From the NCBI GenBank assembly GCA_038503035.1, contig JAVSML010000027.1, positions 1,026,365 through 1,090,364 of the forward strand: DNA of 64,000 nucleotides, written 5' to 3'. Below the pieces are notes generated by a model. That model did no database searches. It saw nothing but the letters and a program-made list of their open reading frames with translations, and was not told the origin of the DNA. The position numbers were made by a program, and so were the translations under genes. Every line of letters begins with the position of its first letter. Position 1 is the stretch's first letter. Positions 1 through 11,612 of the stretch are shown here, piece after piece. The DNA comes from Crocodylus rhombifer (taxonomy: Eukaryota > Chordata > Crocodylia > Crocodylidae).

Positions 1-90
1 ATTGTTCATTAGCATGGTTTTTACTGAGTGCAGTAATGTGCAGTACACTTAGTCTACTGGTCATTAAGCATCTCATGTAGACATGTCCTA
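1..90 (-). mobile_element. Truncated end of a small TIR element (family A)
   Basis: The first 90 bases match, in reverse complement, the left half of the element at 41825-42080. Shared blocks include 'catggtttttac', 'ttagtctactg' and the terminal 'catctcatgtaga'. Only one terminus lies in the window. No coding capacity is visible. The family assignment rests on reading the two copies side by side; the name of the family is not known to me. Confidence 0.55.
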
Positions 91-99
91 TAATTGTTA

Positions 100-139
100 C
101 ATTTAGATCAACTTAACTAAGCTTAGGCTGATCTAAATG
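100..139. repeat. Inverted repeat, 11-bp perfect arms
   Basis: CATTTAGATCA at 100-110 is answered by its exact reverse complement at 129-139, with an 18-base spacer. It lies beside the truncated TIR element and may be part of another small palindromic transposon. Confidence 0.6.
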
Positions 140-212
140 CCTAGTCAGGCAAATGATCATAGGGTTTAAATCACCCCCCAAGCAGCACACTAGACCTAAG
201 TTCACCTCACAA

Positions 213-628
213 GGGGTGCATCTACACAAGATGTTTTCTGTGGAACTGCCTAATTAGCTCTGTGGTAAAGCCTCAGCATCTACACATGTCCCTATTAGGC
301 TGAAGTAAACTAACTCTGTAGCAGAATTTTTTAGTGCATGGCAACACACACGTAGAGGCTAACAGGGCTGGCTGGGGCATGAGGGTGCTTCAGTGTGGGG
401 ACTGCCTACTAGCTAGCCCCATCCTGAAGCACCATCATGCTCCAGCCAGCCCCTCCGCAGCACACTGACCCAGGTTGGAGCAGCCCTGGGCTGGCAGGTT
501 AACTCCCTGGCCCCACTGCCACCTGGGGTGACTCTGTGGCATGCTGTGATCCTGGGTGCACATGAAGATGCAATATGCACAGGAGTTTATTGCATTGCAC
601 TAATTTCATATGTAAACACATCCAAGGT
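213..628 (+). mobile_element. Small non-autonomous TIR-like element (family F, copy 1)
   Basis: It starts with 'ggggtgcatctacacaaga' and shares its start and several internal blocks ('ggctggctgggg', 'gtgctt.agtg', 'ccagccagcc', 'agccctgggctggcagg') with 19009-19350. The right end near 628 ('gtaaacacatccaagg') resembles the inverted start only loosely. There is no ORF of note. It is probably a MITE-like DNA transposon derivative; the exact right boundary is uncertain. Confidence 0.5.
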
Positions 629-2799
629 CAACTAACTTTAGATTGATAAAGGTTATCCCAGTCTACAAGGGGTTAACCTGACCTAGTGAACAACTGCATG
701 TATTCACAGCACAGCCCTGGAGCTGGAAAACCCCAGCCACTCACCCCAGCCCCAAGGCTGTGCTGTTCCTGTCTGCCCTGCCCCCTCCCGTCCATTCTAC
801 CCCTCCGGATCTTGACCAGGCCATTTTTGCCGCCAGACTAGCTCCCTCCCTCAGACTGATCATCTCACCCTGCCCTCCACTGCCTCAAGTCTTCCCTGGA
901 CCTGCCAGCCCCCCTATGGACACAGCAGCAACCCCAATCCCACCAGCCCCTCCACCCCAGGTTACATACCTTAGGCTGGTTCAGCCACTCCCAGGAGCAG
1001 TCATTTGCTGCTGGCAGGTTAGGTTTAGGTAGCTTAAATTAAATTGCCTAAACCTAAACCAGGTGTGGCAAATGCTTGTTCACACCTCTTATTCTGTGGT
1101 AGGTGACAGCTAAATCACAGTACTTTACTCCCTTACATTAAGTTTATGTAAAAACAGACACACAAAACAGCTGACATTCTACAATTTCCCACCCTCACTT
1201 ATCTCCTGGTTACTTATTTGTGCACTCCTGTCCTCAAATTAAATTTCACCCTCTGTACAGAGGACCAGTACAAAACTTATGTTTTTAGGTGGGCATGGAA
1301 TCCTTATGTACATCATGCTGAGTTTCATCCATGTTACTACAACCAAAATACACAGTGTTATGCTAAAATATATCATTCATTATTTTTTAAAATAATCTAT
1401 GATATACTCCAATAAACCTGAAGAGTGAATTAGTACTACTGTGAGTTGTTTGAGAACATCACTATAGAAAAGAAGATGTTCTTTTAAAAAAGAGAATAGG
1501 AATCTGAAAATCTGTTCATTCAATATCTAGAATTATTACATTTTTTTTCATTTAAATCAAGATGCGGGATTAGTTCAAAAACATAGGAGTTTAATTGGGA
1601 AGCTCAGGTACCTACTTTACAAGTCACATAACAGGTAATTGTTTTATAATGCAAAGTGGCAGTGCCATTGAGTGTGGATTACACAGAGCTGCCAACCTGA
1701 GCTGTTCTAAATAAGTGACAAATCATTAACAGCAACTTTCTGGATCTCTGTGCACAGGGTGGTTACTGCTGGAGGGAGGAAAGACCAGAAGAAGAACTGT
1801 AGAGATCTGAGTAGGCAGATACGGCTAGATTAATGACTGGCATTGTCAGCATTGAGCTGTGGGGATGACTGCAGTAGCTTCACAGACTCACCCCTACTAG
1901 TGGGTGTTGCTATGGGTACCATCTCAGAGGTGTCATATAAAAAAGGGACGGTGAAAAACTGATGAACAACAAAAGGAAATAAAGGATATGCATGCCATAA
2001 CAATATGAAGACACATCCTTCCTACACAACAAAAATGTCTTACATTCTGTAACAGGGAAATATGAAAAAAGGGAGCGAGAAGAGAAATGTCAAAATAGCA
2101 AAAAATTATAAAAGGAAATGGAAGCACCTGAAAAAATTTAAAATATATTATGGGGTTTAAGCATTATTATTTATTATTGAATAAATATAGCCTTTAGATA
2201 GAATGAGCAATCAGCCCACTTTTTCCAGCATTATGCTAAGAAAGAATAAGGCGATGAATACATTCAGTATTAATAAGTTAATTATTAAATGGCATAGTGC
2301 ACAACATACATGAAAGCCTATTTAACAAATATGTTTAAGTAAAATGCAGAGGTCATTATATTAAGGGGATATGTTACTGATACGTAACTTCTCCCAATGT
2401 TAGTGTTTGCTTAAAATTAGAATAGATTCAGGTACTTACTAAACTTGGCTTAATGAGGTAACAGAGCTGTCTTCAAGCGTAGCAAATGTAAAAGATAAGT
2501 GTAGGGAGGGCCTGTGTCTGGTAGAAATAGTCACAATCTCAGAGGCAGGTGCAGAAGCAATAGCCAGCCCAGTTACCCATCTATATTTCCATCTTTGATC
2601 ACTGAAAGAAATCAAAATCCTCTTAATTGAAATGGTGCCATACTATGCCTAGCAGCATCCCTATCACTTTATTTGCATTAAGATCTGTCTTCACGCCTCA
2701 AATTTGTTAAGATGCTATTTCTTAAGGTTAATCGGGGGATAGAGGCCAAAGTCCTGAGGTAAGTGGGGAAGTCGGTGACCTGGAGGAAGCATGAGCGGG
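629..2799. other. No gene seen; unique, mostly AT-rich
   Basis: The left part (about 700-1010) is C-rich ('ccccagcc', 'cccctcc'), giving a short open frame by composition only. A hairpin lies at 1019-1057. The rest is AT-rich sequence with no recognised repeat or exon. Confidence 0.6.
1019..1057. repeat. Inverted repeat, 11-bp perfect arms
   Basis: TTAGGTTTAGG at 1019-1029 pairs exactly with CCTAAACCTAA at 1047-1057 around an AT-rich 17-base loop. This may be the end of an old palindromic element. Confidence 0.6.
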
Positions 2800-2984
2800 G
2801 GTGTGGGGAGCATGGGGGGCCTCCTTGTTCCTGAGAAAATAGGGCAATCAGCTAGTTACCTCAGGTGTCTGTACATGCATGTATGGAGCCTGGGAAACAA
2901 GCAGGAGGACTGCAAGTCCTCACAAAATCCTGGAACTGTGATGTGATTGGAATAACAGAGGCTACTGCAGACTTGGTAGGATGA

Positions 2985-3556
2985 CAAGGTTCTTTGGCTA
3001 AATCTGATATCTTTTATTAGACCAGCTAAATAGTTGGAAAATTTTTTCTTAGCAAGCTTTTGGGTTTAAAAACACTTCATCAGGCTGAGGAACCATCTGC
3101 AGGTGGTGTGTGCTCTTCCTGGATGGAATGAACAGTAAAGAAGCCAGAGGCTGGTATGCATGCAAGAAAGCCAGTCGGTGAAGACGTAAATTGAGGGATG
3201 AATATAGCAGATAAATAGCGGAGAGGTACCTGGGGAGTCAGATGTGAAGCAGGTTATAATGTGTCATAAATCCAATGTCTAAATTTAGTCCATGATTTTT
3301 TGTATCCAGGAGGTTGATGAAGTGAAGTCATAGGCTCGTCTGTGAAAAATGTTCATAAATTCCCTTTGAGGATTAGAATTAAGAGATTGGAGAGAGAGTG
3401 GTTTTCTTGTGAGAAATGTAATTGGGTATTCTTGTCTTTAATAGATTTCTGGTGTGTGTTCATTCTGGTGCGCAGTTGTTGTTCGGTTTCTCCTACATAT
3501 TTTCCATCAGGGCATTTGGTGCACTGGATGATATATATTACATTTCTGGAGGTCTT
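2985..3556 (-). mobile_element. 5'-truncated Penelope-like retroelement inside the CR1
   Basis: Read on the minus strand, the block begins inside a GIY-YIG endonuclease, then has a roughly 250-bp 3' region ending in 'ggtctaataaaagatatcag' and 'aagaaccttgtcat'. The CR1 on either side is in the opposite orientation and resumes after the block, with a few tens of CR1 bases missing at the junction. Truncation at the 5' side is usual for these elements. It shows that the Penelope copy is younger than the host CR1. Confidence 0.8.
3055..3084 (-). ncRNA. Hammerhead-ribozyme-like core (degenerate)
   Basis: On the minus strand CTGATGA (3077-3083) is followed by a short hairpin (3062-3076, TTT/AAA plus flanking pairs) and then AAAA at 3058-3061, where a hammerhead requires GAAA. 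Penelope-like elements are known to carry hammerhead motifs in their terminal regions, and the position here fits. The G-to-A change at the core, and one mismatch in the stem, predict no self-cleavage. I did not establish the cleavage site or stems I and III. Confidence 0.5.
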
Positions 3557-3560
3557 ACAG
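3238..3560 (-). pseudogene. Penelope-like GIY-YIG endonuclease remnant
   Basis: The minus-strand frame ending in a stop at 3353-3355 reads 'NVIYIIQCTKCPDGKYVGET', followed by 'LRTRMNTH' and '..HFSQENHSL'. The first block corresponds to the GIY and YIG motifs of Penelope endonucleases, with the expected Cys pair between them and a conserved Arg (LRTR). A second frame, ending at 3238, continues the domain with 'FINLLDTKNHGLNLD', which holds the conserved GLN Asn near the C-terminus. A frameshift therefore lies near 3330-3355. In intact elements this nuclease nicks target DNA for insertion; here it is fragmentary and no upstream RT is present. Confidence 0.8.
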
Positions 3561-5866
3561 CTGTACCTCCAGGAAGGACAGGCAGGGGAGAAGAGGAGGA
3601 GGAGTTGCTCTTTATGTAAAAGAGCTGTACAATTGCTCAGAGCTCAGTATGAAACTGGAGATTGACCCTAACCCAGAGACTTTCAACAGGCCTGAGAGGA
3701 GAGCAACAAGAGTGATGTCATGGTGAGTGTCTGCTATAGACCACCAGACCAGGAGGGTAGTGGATGAGGCTGTCTTCCAATAGCTAGCAGAAGTTTCTCA
3801 ATCACAGGCCCTGGTTCTTGTGGGGGACTTCAGTCCTCCTGACAGATGTCAGCAATACAGCAGTGCATAGGCAATCCAAGAAGTTTTTCAAGAGTGTTGG
3901 GAACAACTTCCTGGTGCAAGTTCTGGAGAGCAGGGAAGAATTGATTGGGTATGTAGTAATGGATGGCAACTTGGGCAAGAGCAACCACAAGATGATTGAG
4001 AAAAGGAAGGAAGGATAGTAGCAAAATAAAGGCCCTGAACTTCAGAAAAGCAGACTTTGACTCACGTAGGGAACTGATAGGCACAGTCCAACTCACTTAG
4101 GGAACTGGCCCTGGGAGGGCACAAGAAAGGTTTTTACAAGCATGTCAGCAACAAGAGGAAGATTAGGGAAAGTGTGGGTTCCTTACTGAATGGGGGAGAC
4201 AACCTAGGGACAGAGGATGTAGAAAAGGCTGAATGAAGTGCTCAATGCCTTTTTCACCTCAGTCTTCACAGGTAAGGTCAGCTCCTGGACTACTACACCT
4301 GGCAGCATAGTCTGGGGAGGAAGTGAACAGCCAACTGTGGCAAAGGAACAAGATAGGGACTCTTTAGAAGAGCTGGATGTGTACATGTCCATGGAGTCGG
4401 GCAACATGACTGCAGAGCCACTAGCCATCACCTTTGAAAGCTCTTGGTAATCACAAGAAGTCCAAGATGACTGGAAAAGGGCAACTATAATGTCCAGCTT
4501 TAAGAAAGGGAAGAAGGAGGATCCAGGGGACTACAGACCAGTCATCTGGCCTCGTTTCCTGGAAAAATCATGGAGCAGATCCTCAAGGAATCCATTTCTA
4601 AGCACTTGGAGAAGGTGATTAGGAACTGGCAGCATGGATTCACTAAGGGCAAGTCATGCCTGACCAACCTGACTGCCTTCTATGATAAGAAGACTGGCTG
4701 TGTGGATGGAGGGAGACAAGTGGATGTGATATACCCTGACTTTAGCAATGATACAGTCTCCTACAACATTCTCGCAAGTAAGCTAAGGAAGTATGGGTTA
4801 GATGAATGGACTGTAAGGTGGATAGAAAACTTTCTGGATCATGGGGCTCAGAGGGTAGTAGTCAATGGTGCAATGTCTAGTTGGCAGCCCATATCAAGTG
4901 GAGTGAACCGGGGGTGAGTTCTGGGTCCAGTTTTGTGCAATATTTTCATCGGTGACCTGGGAGATGGGATAGAGTACTCCTTCAGCAAGTTTGCAGAACC
5001 ATCAAGCTGAGGGGAGTAGTAGATACACTGCAGGGTGAGGCTGACATTCAGAGAGACCTCAGCAAATTAGAGGACTGGATCAAAGAAATCTCGTGAGATT
5101 CAATAAGGACAAGCGCGAAGTCCTGCACTTAGGATGGAACAATCCCATGCACCAGTACAGCCTTGGAGCTGACTGGTTAAGCAGCAGCTCCACAAAAAAG
5201 GACCTGGAGGTGGACAATAAACTGAATATGAGCCAACAGTGTGGCCTAGTTGTGAAGAAGGCTAATGGTATATTCGGCTACATTAGTAGGAGCATTGCTA
5301 GCAGATCAAGGGAAGTGATTATTCCCTTCTACTTGGCACTGGTGAGGCCACATCTGGAGTAGTGTATCCATTTTGGGGCCCTTACTACATAAAGGATATA
5401 GATAAATTGAAGAGAGTCCAGTAGAGGGCCACAAAAATGGTCAGGGGACTGAGGCAAATAACTTATGAGGAGAGGCTGAGGGAACTGGGCTTATTTTGTT
5501 TGGAGAAGAGGATGAGAGGGGATTTAACAGCAACCTTCAACTACCTGCAGGGTGGTTAAAAGAGGATGGAGCTAGACTGTTCTCAGTGGTGACAGATAAC
5601 AGAGCAAGGAGCAATGGTCTCAAGTTGAAGCAGGGGAAGTTTGGTTATATACAAGCAAAGTGTTCTCACTAGGAGGGTAGTAAAATTCTGGAACAGGATA
5701 CCCAAAGAGATTGTGGAATCTCCATTGTTGGAGATTTTTAAGGCTTGGCTAGACAAAGCCTTGGTTGGGATGATATAGCTGGGACTTGTCATGCTTTGAG
5801 CAGGGGGTTGGAGTAGATGACCTCCTCAGTTCCCTTCCAAAACTAATTTTCTATGATTCTATGAAA

Positions 5867-6555
5867 GTAACTGTATTGTTCAGGTCCAGTGAAATAATAA
5901 TATAACTCCTATGCTGCATGCCTTCAATATATTGACAACACCGTTAGGAACTTCACTGATACCATCTACCCCAGCAAATTTATATTAGGATATCACTCAT
6001 GAAAACATAACTTTGTTCTTGGTATGTTGTTAGTGCACCAAAAAATTCTGGAAATCTATGTACATTCCACCTTGATCTTCCTGTGCACCAGGAATGCATT
6101 AGTTCTACTGCACTGTAAAATTATGCACCAGGCTAAGTGTCCTGAAGATCTAGTCTATAATACTTTAATAAGCTGGTGAAAGATTTGCATTTGTAACTTG
6201 AGTTAACAACTATGCTGAAGCCATAGCAAACACACCATAGCAACACCTGTGCAGCTACTGGAAAGGATCTGCAAGTAAGTAAATAATGAAAGCAATTTAT
6301 ATTCCAAGGGAAAGCAAGTGCCATATGCAAAAACATATATGCTTTGGAAAAGTACCATATAAACAACAGATGAAAACTCAGAGACCAGAAACCTTCTTGA
6401 AGAAAATTTACACAGTATTTATGAGAAAGAAATATAAATGTATTGCCCACTTCTAGAAACGTTCTTACCAGGTTTTGCTCCACTATGCAAAGGGAACAGA
6501 GGCAGACTCTAAATTCCTACTAAATTCTTGATATTTACTTCACACAGTAGCATAA
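5867..6555. other. No gene seen
   Basis: AT-rich unique sequence. A 116-codon minus-strand open frame (6133-6483) has no recognisable domain and is probably chance. Confidence 0.6.
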
Positions 6556-6780
6556 AAAAGTGGAGACGGCGACTGAGGCACAAGCCCGAGGCACCACCCC
6601 TGCTGGGGTGCAAAAATACCACGAGCTGTGCTCTTGGTCCAGCTACTGCTGTGCTGTTAGCAGCACAGCCATTGATACCACCCCATTCCCAGCTGTTGCT
6701 CAAGCACCCAGTTGCACCTTTGACTGTACATCAGACTTCTGTTAGAATGTTGAATGTCCCACAGGGTTTTGATCTCTGGT
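6556..6780 (+). repeat. Unidentified dispersed repeat (family E, copy 1)
   Basis: It contains 'ggggtgcaaaaata' followed by a GCTGTG/CAGCAC-rich stretch. Similar arrangements occur at 20690-20830 (same strand) and 46490-46640 (opposite strand). The match is loose, so the boundaries are approximate and the element type is unknown. Confidence 0.35.
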
Positions 6781-9700
6781 GATTTTATTGCAAGTATCAT
6801 GACAACAGGTGATTGACATTTTTTGAGAATCTCAGATTTTTGTTTTATTTAATTGTAGGCAAGGTTTCCAGCTTGCCTAGAGCTAAAAGCATAAGAGTAT
6901 GAGTGCAATGTTTCTCAGAGGTCCCAAAAATGACAAATAAAATAAAGAAAAAGGAAAAAAATCACAAAACACATTATTATTTTTAAAAAGCAAGAGTTTT
7001 AGGGAAATCTTTTTTTTCCCCTTTTTTTTGTTTGTTTGTGGTAGGGAGGAGGCTTGACTCATTATTTTGGAACACTTGTGGTTAGCCATACCAGTAGTAC
7101 ATGGTACATCCCAGAACTCGGAAACATCAAAAAAGCCTAACCCAAGGTTAGTCAGTAATGTTGTCAAAACAACAAAAAAATGTTATTTATTATTTCTATT
7201 CTGTTGCAGATGTGCAGGATGCTTTACATACATAAGTCCCTAGCCCTTGAAAGCTTACAATGTAGGGCCCTGATCTTGCACACTGTTTAACATGATCAAC
7301 TTCCTTCATGTGAGCAGCCCTGTACAAGTCAATTTAGCCTGCCTCCTGCTCATTCAACCTACTCAGTAGGCTCACTCCTTCAAGTATGGGGCCCACTGAG
7401 GAGGCAGGGATTGAGTCTGTTTATGCTGCTGCATTCCTCCTCTGTGTAGCATTTCTTCCAACAGAAATCCATAACTAACATTTCATTGGTAAAAGGGGAT
7501 GCTATGAAAATAGCTACTTTGATTTGGGGTTTGAATTGGTTTCCCTTTCTGCTTCTTATCATTAACATGTTCTGCAATATTTTTAAAAATATTGTAAAAT
7601 ATCATGTTTTATAAAACTACTTTTCATGAATCATTTTTGAAAATATCTTCACCTTGAATATGGGTGAGTCTAGACTTTGTATGACTATTTTTGTTTAACA
7701 TAGCTTTAACTCTGATCCTGAACTACCTGACAGTGGGAACAGTCAGCCATCTTTTTCAGTGAGAAATGGTGGATGGAAAGTAATGCATTTAAACTGAGAG
7801 AGTGAGGAAAGGAGGGCTAGTTCTGTGCTATGACTTGCTCCCATTCCAATCTGCACATATGATAGTAAATATGCCATTGCATATACTCTTTCTCTTCATT
7901 TCAGGTTATTTTATGAGATGGTACAATATGACCTACTGTTAAGGACATACACAGCCTATAATTTTTATAACAGCTTTATCTTGATTTGTGGATAGCAGAA
8001 ATTTATTGTGGAGGAATAATTTGTTTCATCTACTGTAATTTACCAATGTTTGAGAGTAAGGGTTGGCTGCCAAGTTTTGACATAAGCACCACTGGCCCTG
8101 AAGAATGTTAAAGTGCTAAACAATTTTCTTTTATCAAAATAAAAATAATTCTTATTTAAATTAGCTAGATATATGACAAATCATATAACCTACAAGCAGG
8201 GGAAACCATACCATTTTTATTTGTGATTAAAATAAATTTGTTCCAAAGCACCTCTGTCTGTGTTCTGTAGTTAGCACAAAATTAAAATAGATCATGCATT
8301 GTAAACACACAGAGAAAGTCTATGACAGAACTAAGATTAGACCCCAGATGTTCTGAGCCTAGACCAATTTTAACTGATAAATCATTTTCCTTTTAAGACA
8401 GATTCTGCCTTAAGTTGAAATTTTGTCATCAATTTCAAAATTTTCTACCATGTTGAACACTGTATCAGGTGCTTGAAAATCAGCAATAAAATTAAAAAAT
8501 GACACAAAACAGGTTTTGTCAAAAGCTTTCAAACAGTTCTAATTGTACCTGATCTTGAACTGGAGTGGGAAAAAAAGCAGATCAAAAGCTCAAAAGGTAT
8601 GTACACACATTCCTAGCCTTTGCTAAGAACAAATCTTAATCCTATTGAAGCAAACGATAAAACTTTCATTGACTTCAGGAGAGGCAGGAGTGCACTGAAA
8701 AATAGGTGGGAGCAGAGTATTTAACACAGGCAAATGAGAGACGGGAAGGGTTATGCCATAATTCTGTCCAATCTGTAACTAACAGTACAGCTGGTCCTGC
8801 ATGGGTTATCAGGCTGCATCCTACAAAAATAAGTAACTGAGTCCACTTACCGATACCTCTGAAGAGAATGAATGTTTATGAGACTCTCTACCCATAAGAG
8901 CTCCTATTGAGGTTACACTTACACCAAGGTATAGCTACCTCTATAGAGCAGCTACCTCCAGGAACTGTGAATCTGAGTGATGATATTGTTCAAAATATGG
9001 TGAAAGGGATTGTTAGGTAGTAGAATGCCAACATTTGAATGAATCGCCTGTAGTATTACTGGTAGGCGTGCAGGCTAGCACACTCGCTGAATTACTTTCT
9101 ATTATGGATCAATAGATGGTTTCAGTCTGCAGGGCTTTTAATCCAGCATCTTTCACCAATGGTAAATTTGCACACCCCATGCACAAAAGAGCAGAATGAG
9201 AGTAAGGTGAGGGAAAATGAAAGAAGCAGCTGGAATCCAAAGATGTCTGTATATTCATACACTAAATTAGACCTTTTGGATTATCTCCCTTTTAATAAGG
9301 TATTTTGAGTATTAATGAAGTGCAGATTTATCATATTGTAAAATACCGTATCAGTAGTACAATATACATTAACCACATAAAGAAGAACAAATGGATTACA
9401 GGGAAATGCATGGATGATAGCTTTCTGTGGCAGAATAACGGGTTATAAAACACACTAGTAGGAGGTTGAAGGAATTGTTTAAAAAATCAATTTGCTTATT
9501 AGATTCTCTAACTCCTTGAATAACTTCTATTATCTGGCAGATGGGGTCATCTACATATTCCCATGTCTTTTGACAGAGAATCAAAACATTTTTATTGTTG
9601 TCTCTTTTCAAAGTATTAGCATTTGCCCGTGTTTATGTACAATTGCTTTGATACACAGCCCAAATTAAGCCTACACTAGAAAACAGTCTGCACCTTTAAA

Positions 9701-9859
9701 TATCACATGGCATTTCCAAGCATCACAGTAAAATGAGGGTGATAACAGACAAATCCCTCCGGCTATTGCATCTTCTCCTCCTCCTCCTTCCTCAACACAG
9801 AGACCATATGAGGGAACACAGCAGAACCACAAATTACTGTACTGCGCAGTTCCTACTTA
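6781..9859. other. No gene seen; unique AT-rich sequence
   Basis: Includes poly-T/poly-A stretches near 6950-7030. A short piece at about 7205-7290 ('aaagcttacaatgtagggccctgatct') resembles dispersed amniote repeats. No exon-like or other transposon signal was found. Confidence 0.55.
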
Positions 9860-10340
9860 ATAATGACATCCCATAAGTTAGCAAAAAATCTGCCAACATC
9901 TGCAAGCTTCCTTACACTGCTGTGAGCCAAAGTTAAAAATCATGTGTGACAGTGCTGTGGAAAATACAATTGATTCCATTCTGATTGTGTCAGTTCCAAA
10001 CACAGACAATATTGATGATGCTGTACAGTAATCTTATTGGGCTTGGGCCCAACTGAACATTGGTCTTTGTCAACTCATTATTCCTCTATCAGAGGGATCT
10101 CGGTAGATTGATCTTGCCAGAAGCTCTTGATGTGTCTCACAAATCACTGTTCTGCTGTTGGCAGGCAGATTCGAGTACTGCACGGTAATTGCTGTTTTTT
10201 TTTTCCTTCCCCCAGAAGGCAGTGACTACATATTGCAAGTCATTGTCATATGAGAGAATATAACTGTCCTAACAAGATAATGTAGTTAACTGTGCAGTAC
10301 CCAATCATGCCAAGAGATGTGGTTATGCCACAGATGTTTC
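9860..10340. other. Unique high-complexity block, possible conserved non-coding element
   Basis: This stretch lacks any repeat resemblance, has balanced composition compared with its AT-rich neighbours and contains no useful open frame. It could be a conserved regulatory element, but conservation cannot be judged from one sequence. Confidence 0.2.
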
Positions 10341-11270
10341 TGAAGTAGCAAAGTTAATTCAGAAGGTAAATTTGCTTCTTTCCTGTTTCCCCCAAAATAA
10401 GTATCTTAAACTTTTTTTTTCAGGGTGAAAATTTATTTCAACAAATGTTTTAGTTTTAAATTGGGGCTGAAAATTTGAAAAAATACGGATGTCTGCACTT
10501 CCTTAGAGACACACACATGCATTTGTATAGCCAGCAGCAAGTCACATTGGGCATTGCATATGAGAAACTCAATGGCAAATATTTGAAAATTTGAAGGTAA
10601 GTATTGGTTTAAAAGTGAGTATTTCCTAGTTTTTTCTTAACAATTTTAGCCAAAGGAAAAATGCTTGCTGCACTGAAAGCAGTTATGCCATTGCCTAAAA
10701 AATATCCAAGTAGATTGACTATATTTTTTTGACTAGGCATTTCTTCCTTTTTTATATAATCAACAAACTCTCTTGCTAATCATAATAGATATGAAAACAA
10801 AACAAAGTCAAATTCATTCAAGTCATTTGAGATATAACAAAGTGTGCGTTTAAGATTCCTCAGTCAAGTTTAAAAACATGCAGCCTTAAATGGCCAGACC
10901 ATGGCACCCAGTTCTGTGCCCATGGTGAAAAGGGGATTGGAAACAGTCCTCAAAGGGCATTATTCTTATTCAGGGGAATCTCGGGTGGAAGGCTGAAAGC
11001 TTGACTAGTCAGATCTACATGATCTCTCCTCTCCTCTCTTTCATTCAGTATAAGCAGGCCTGGGAGTGGAGGTAGGGAGAGGGCATGGCTGAAATATTCT
11101 GTGCGCCAATGAAATGGTTTTTAAATGGCATAAATGAGAGCCATATGACAGAGCCATGCTGTGCTTCCTGTCAGCAAGAGAGGAGGAAAATTCAGCAAGT
11201 CTTTCACACAGTCGTCAGTAAAAGAATGTGACAGATGACAGCCTCCATACAACTAGTTGTATACAAATAA
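10341..11270. other. No gene seen
   Basis: Unique sequence with short poly-T runs. No repeat or coding signal recognised. Confidence 0.55.
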
Positions 11271-11612
11271 GGGGCATCTTTACATGTGCTCTGGGGATGG
11301 GTGGGAGGGTGCTTTAATTAGAGCAACTCCAAGAGCCGCTCTAATTAAAGCTCCTGCAGCATCTTGTGTATTCACATCCCACACTTCAGAATGGTACCAG
11401 GGGTACTTTAACTAAAGCTCATTTGACAAGCTTTAGTTACAGTGCCCTCACCACCATTTGAAGCATGGGGATGTTGAATACATGAGATGCAGGGGCTGCT
11501 GGAGTGCACTAATTAGCAGGCTGCAGCAGACTCAATTGATTAATCGAGTCTGCTCTGACACACTGTAATTACAGTGTGTCAGAGCTGTGTCCCCACACAT
11601 CTACAGGCACCC
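11271..11612. mobile_element. MITE-like element with nested palindromes
   Basis: The ends 'ggggcatctttacatgtg' (11271) and the inverted 'cacacatctacaggcaccc' (to 11612) form imperfect terminal inverted repeats. Inside are three hairpins: 14-bp perfect arms at 11311-11324 and 11338-11351; 9-bp arms at 11525-11533 and 11546-11554; and a 34-bp perfect palindrome at 11552-11585. It is non-coding. No clear target duplication was seen. Confidence 0.65.
11552..11585. repeat. 34-bp perfect palindrome
   Basis: The sequence from GCTCTGACACACTGTAA reads identically on both strands, with no spacer and no mismatch over 17 bp per arm. It sits near the right end of the MITE at 11271-11612. Confidence 0.9.

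Larger units (their letters stand above)
2800..5866 (+). mobile_element. Decayed CR1 LINE, split by a Penelope-like insertion
   Basis: The plus strand carries a CR1 retrotransposon. The 5' part (to about 2985) encodes degraded endonuclease N-terminus ('SLGNKQED'). After the insertion the element resumes at about 3556 with the 'GGGVALYVKE'-like block, runs through linker and reverse transcriptase, and ends with a typical CR1 3' tail ('tctatgattctatgaaag'). Recognisable RT pieces include 'QHGFTKGKSCLTNL' near 4630 and the C-terminal 'SRSREVIIPFYLALVRPHLE' near 5300. The frame is broken many times, and the catalytic FADD-type box near 4990 reads FAEP followed by stops. The element is dead. Confidence 0.9.

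Noticed and set aside
760..1032. Proline-rich 90-codon frame
   Set aside because: It comes from a C-rich stretch with no start context or domain.
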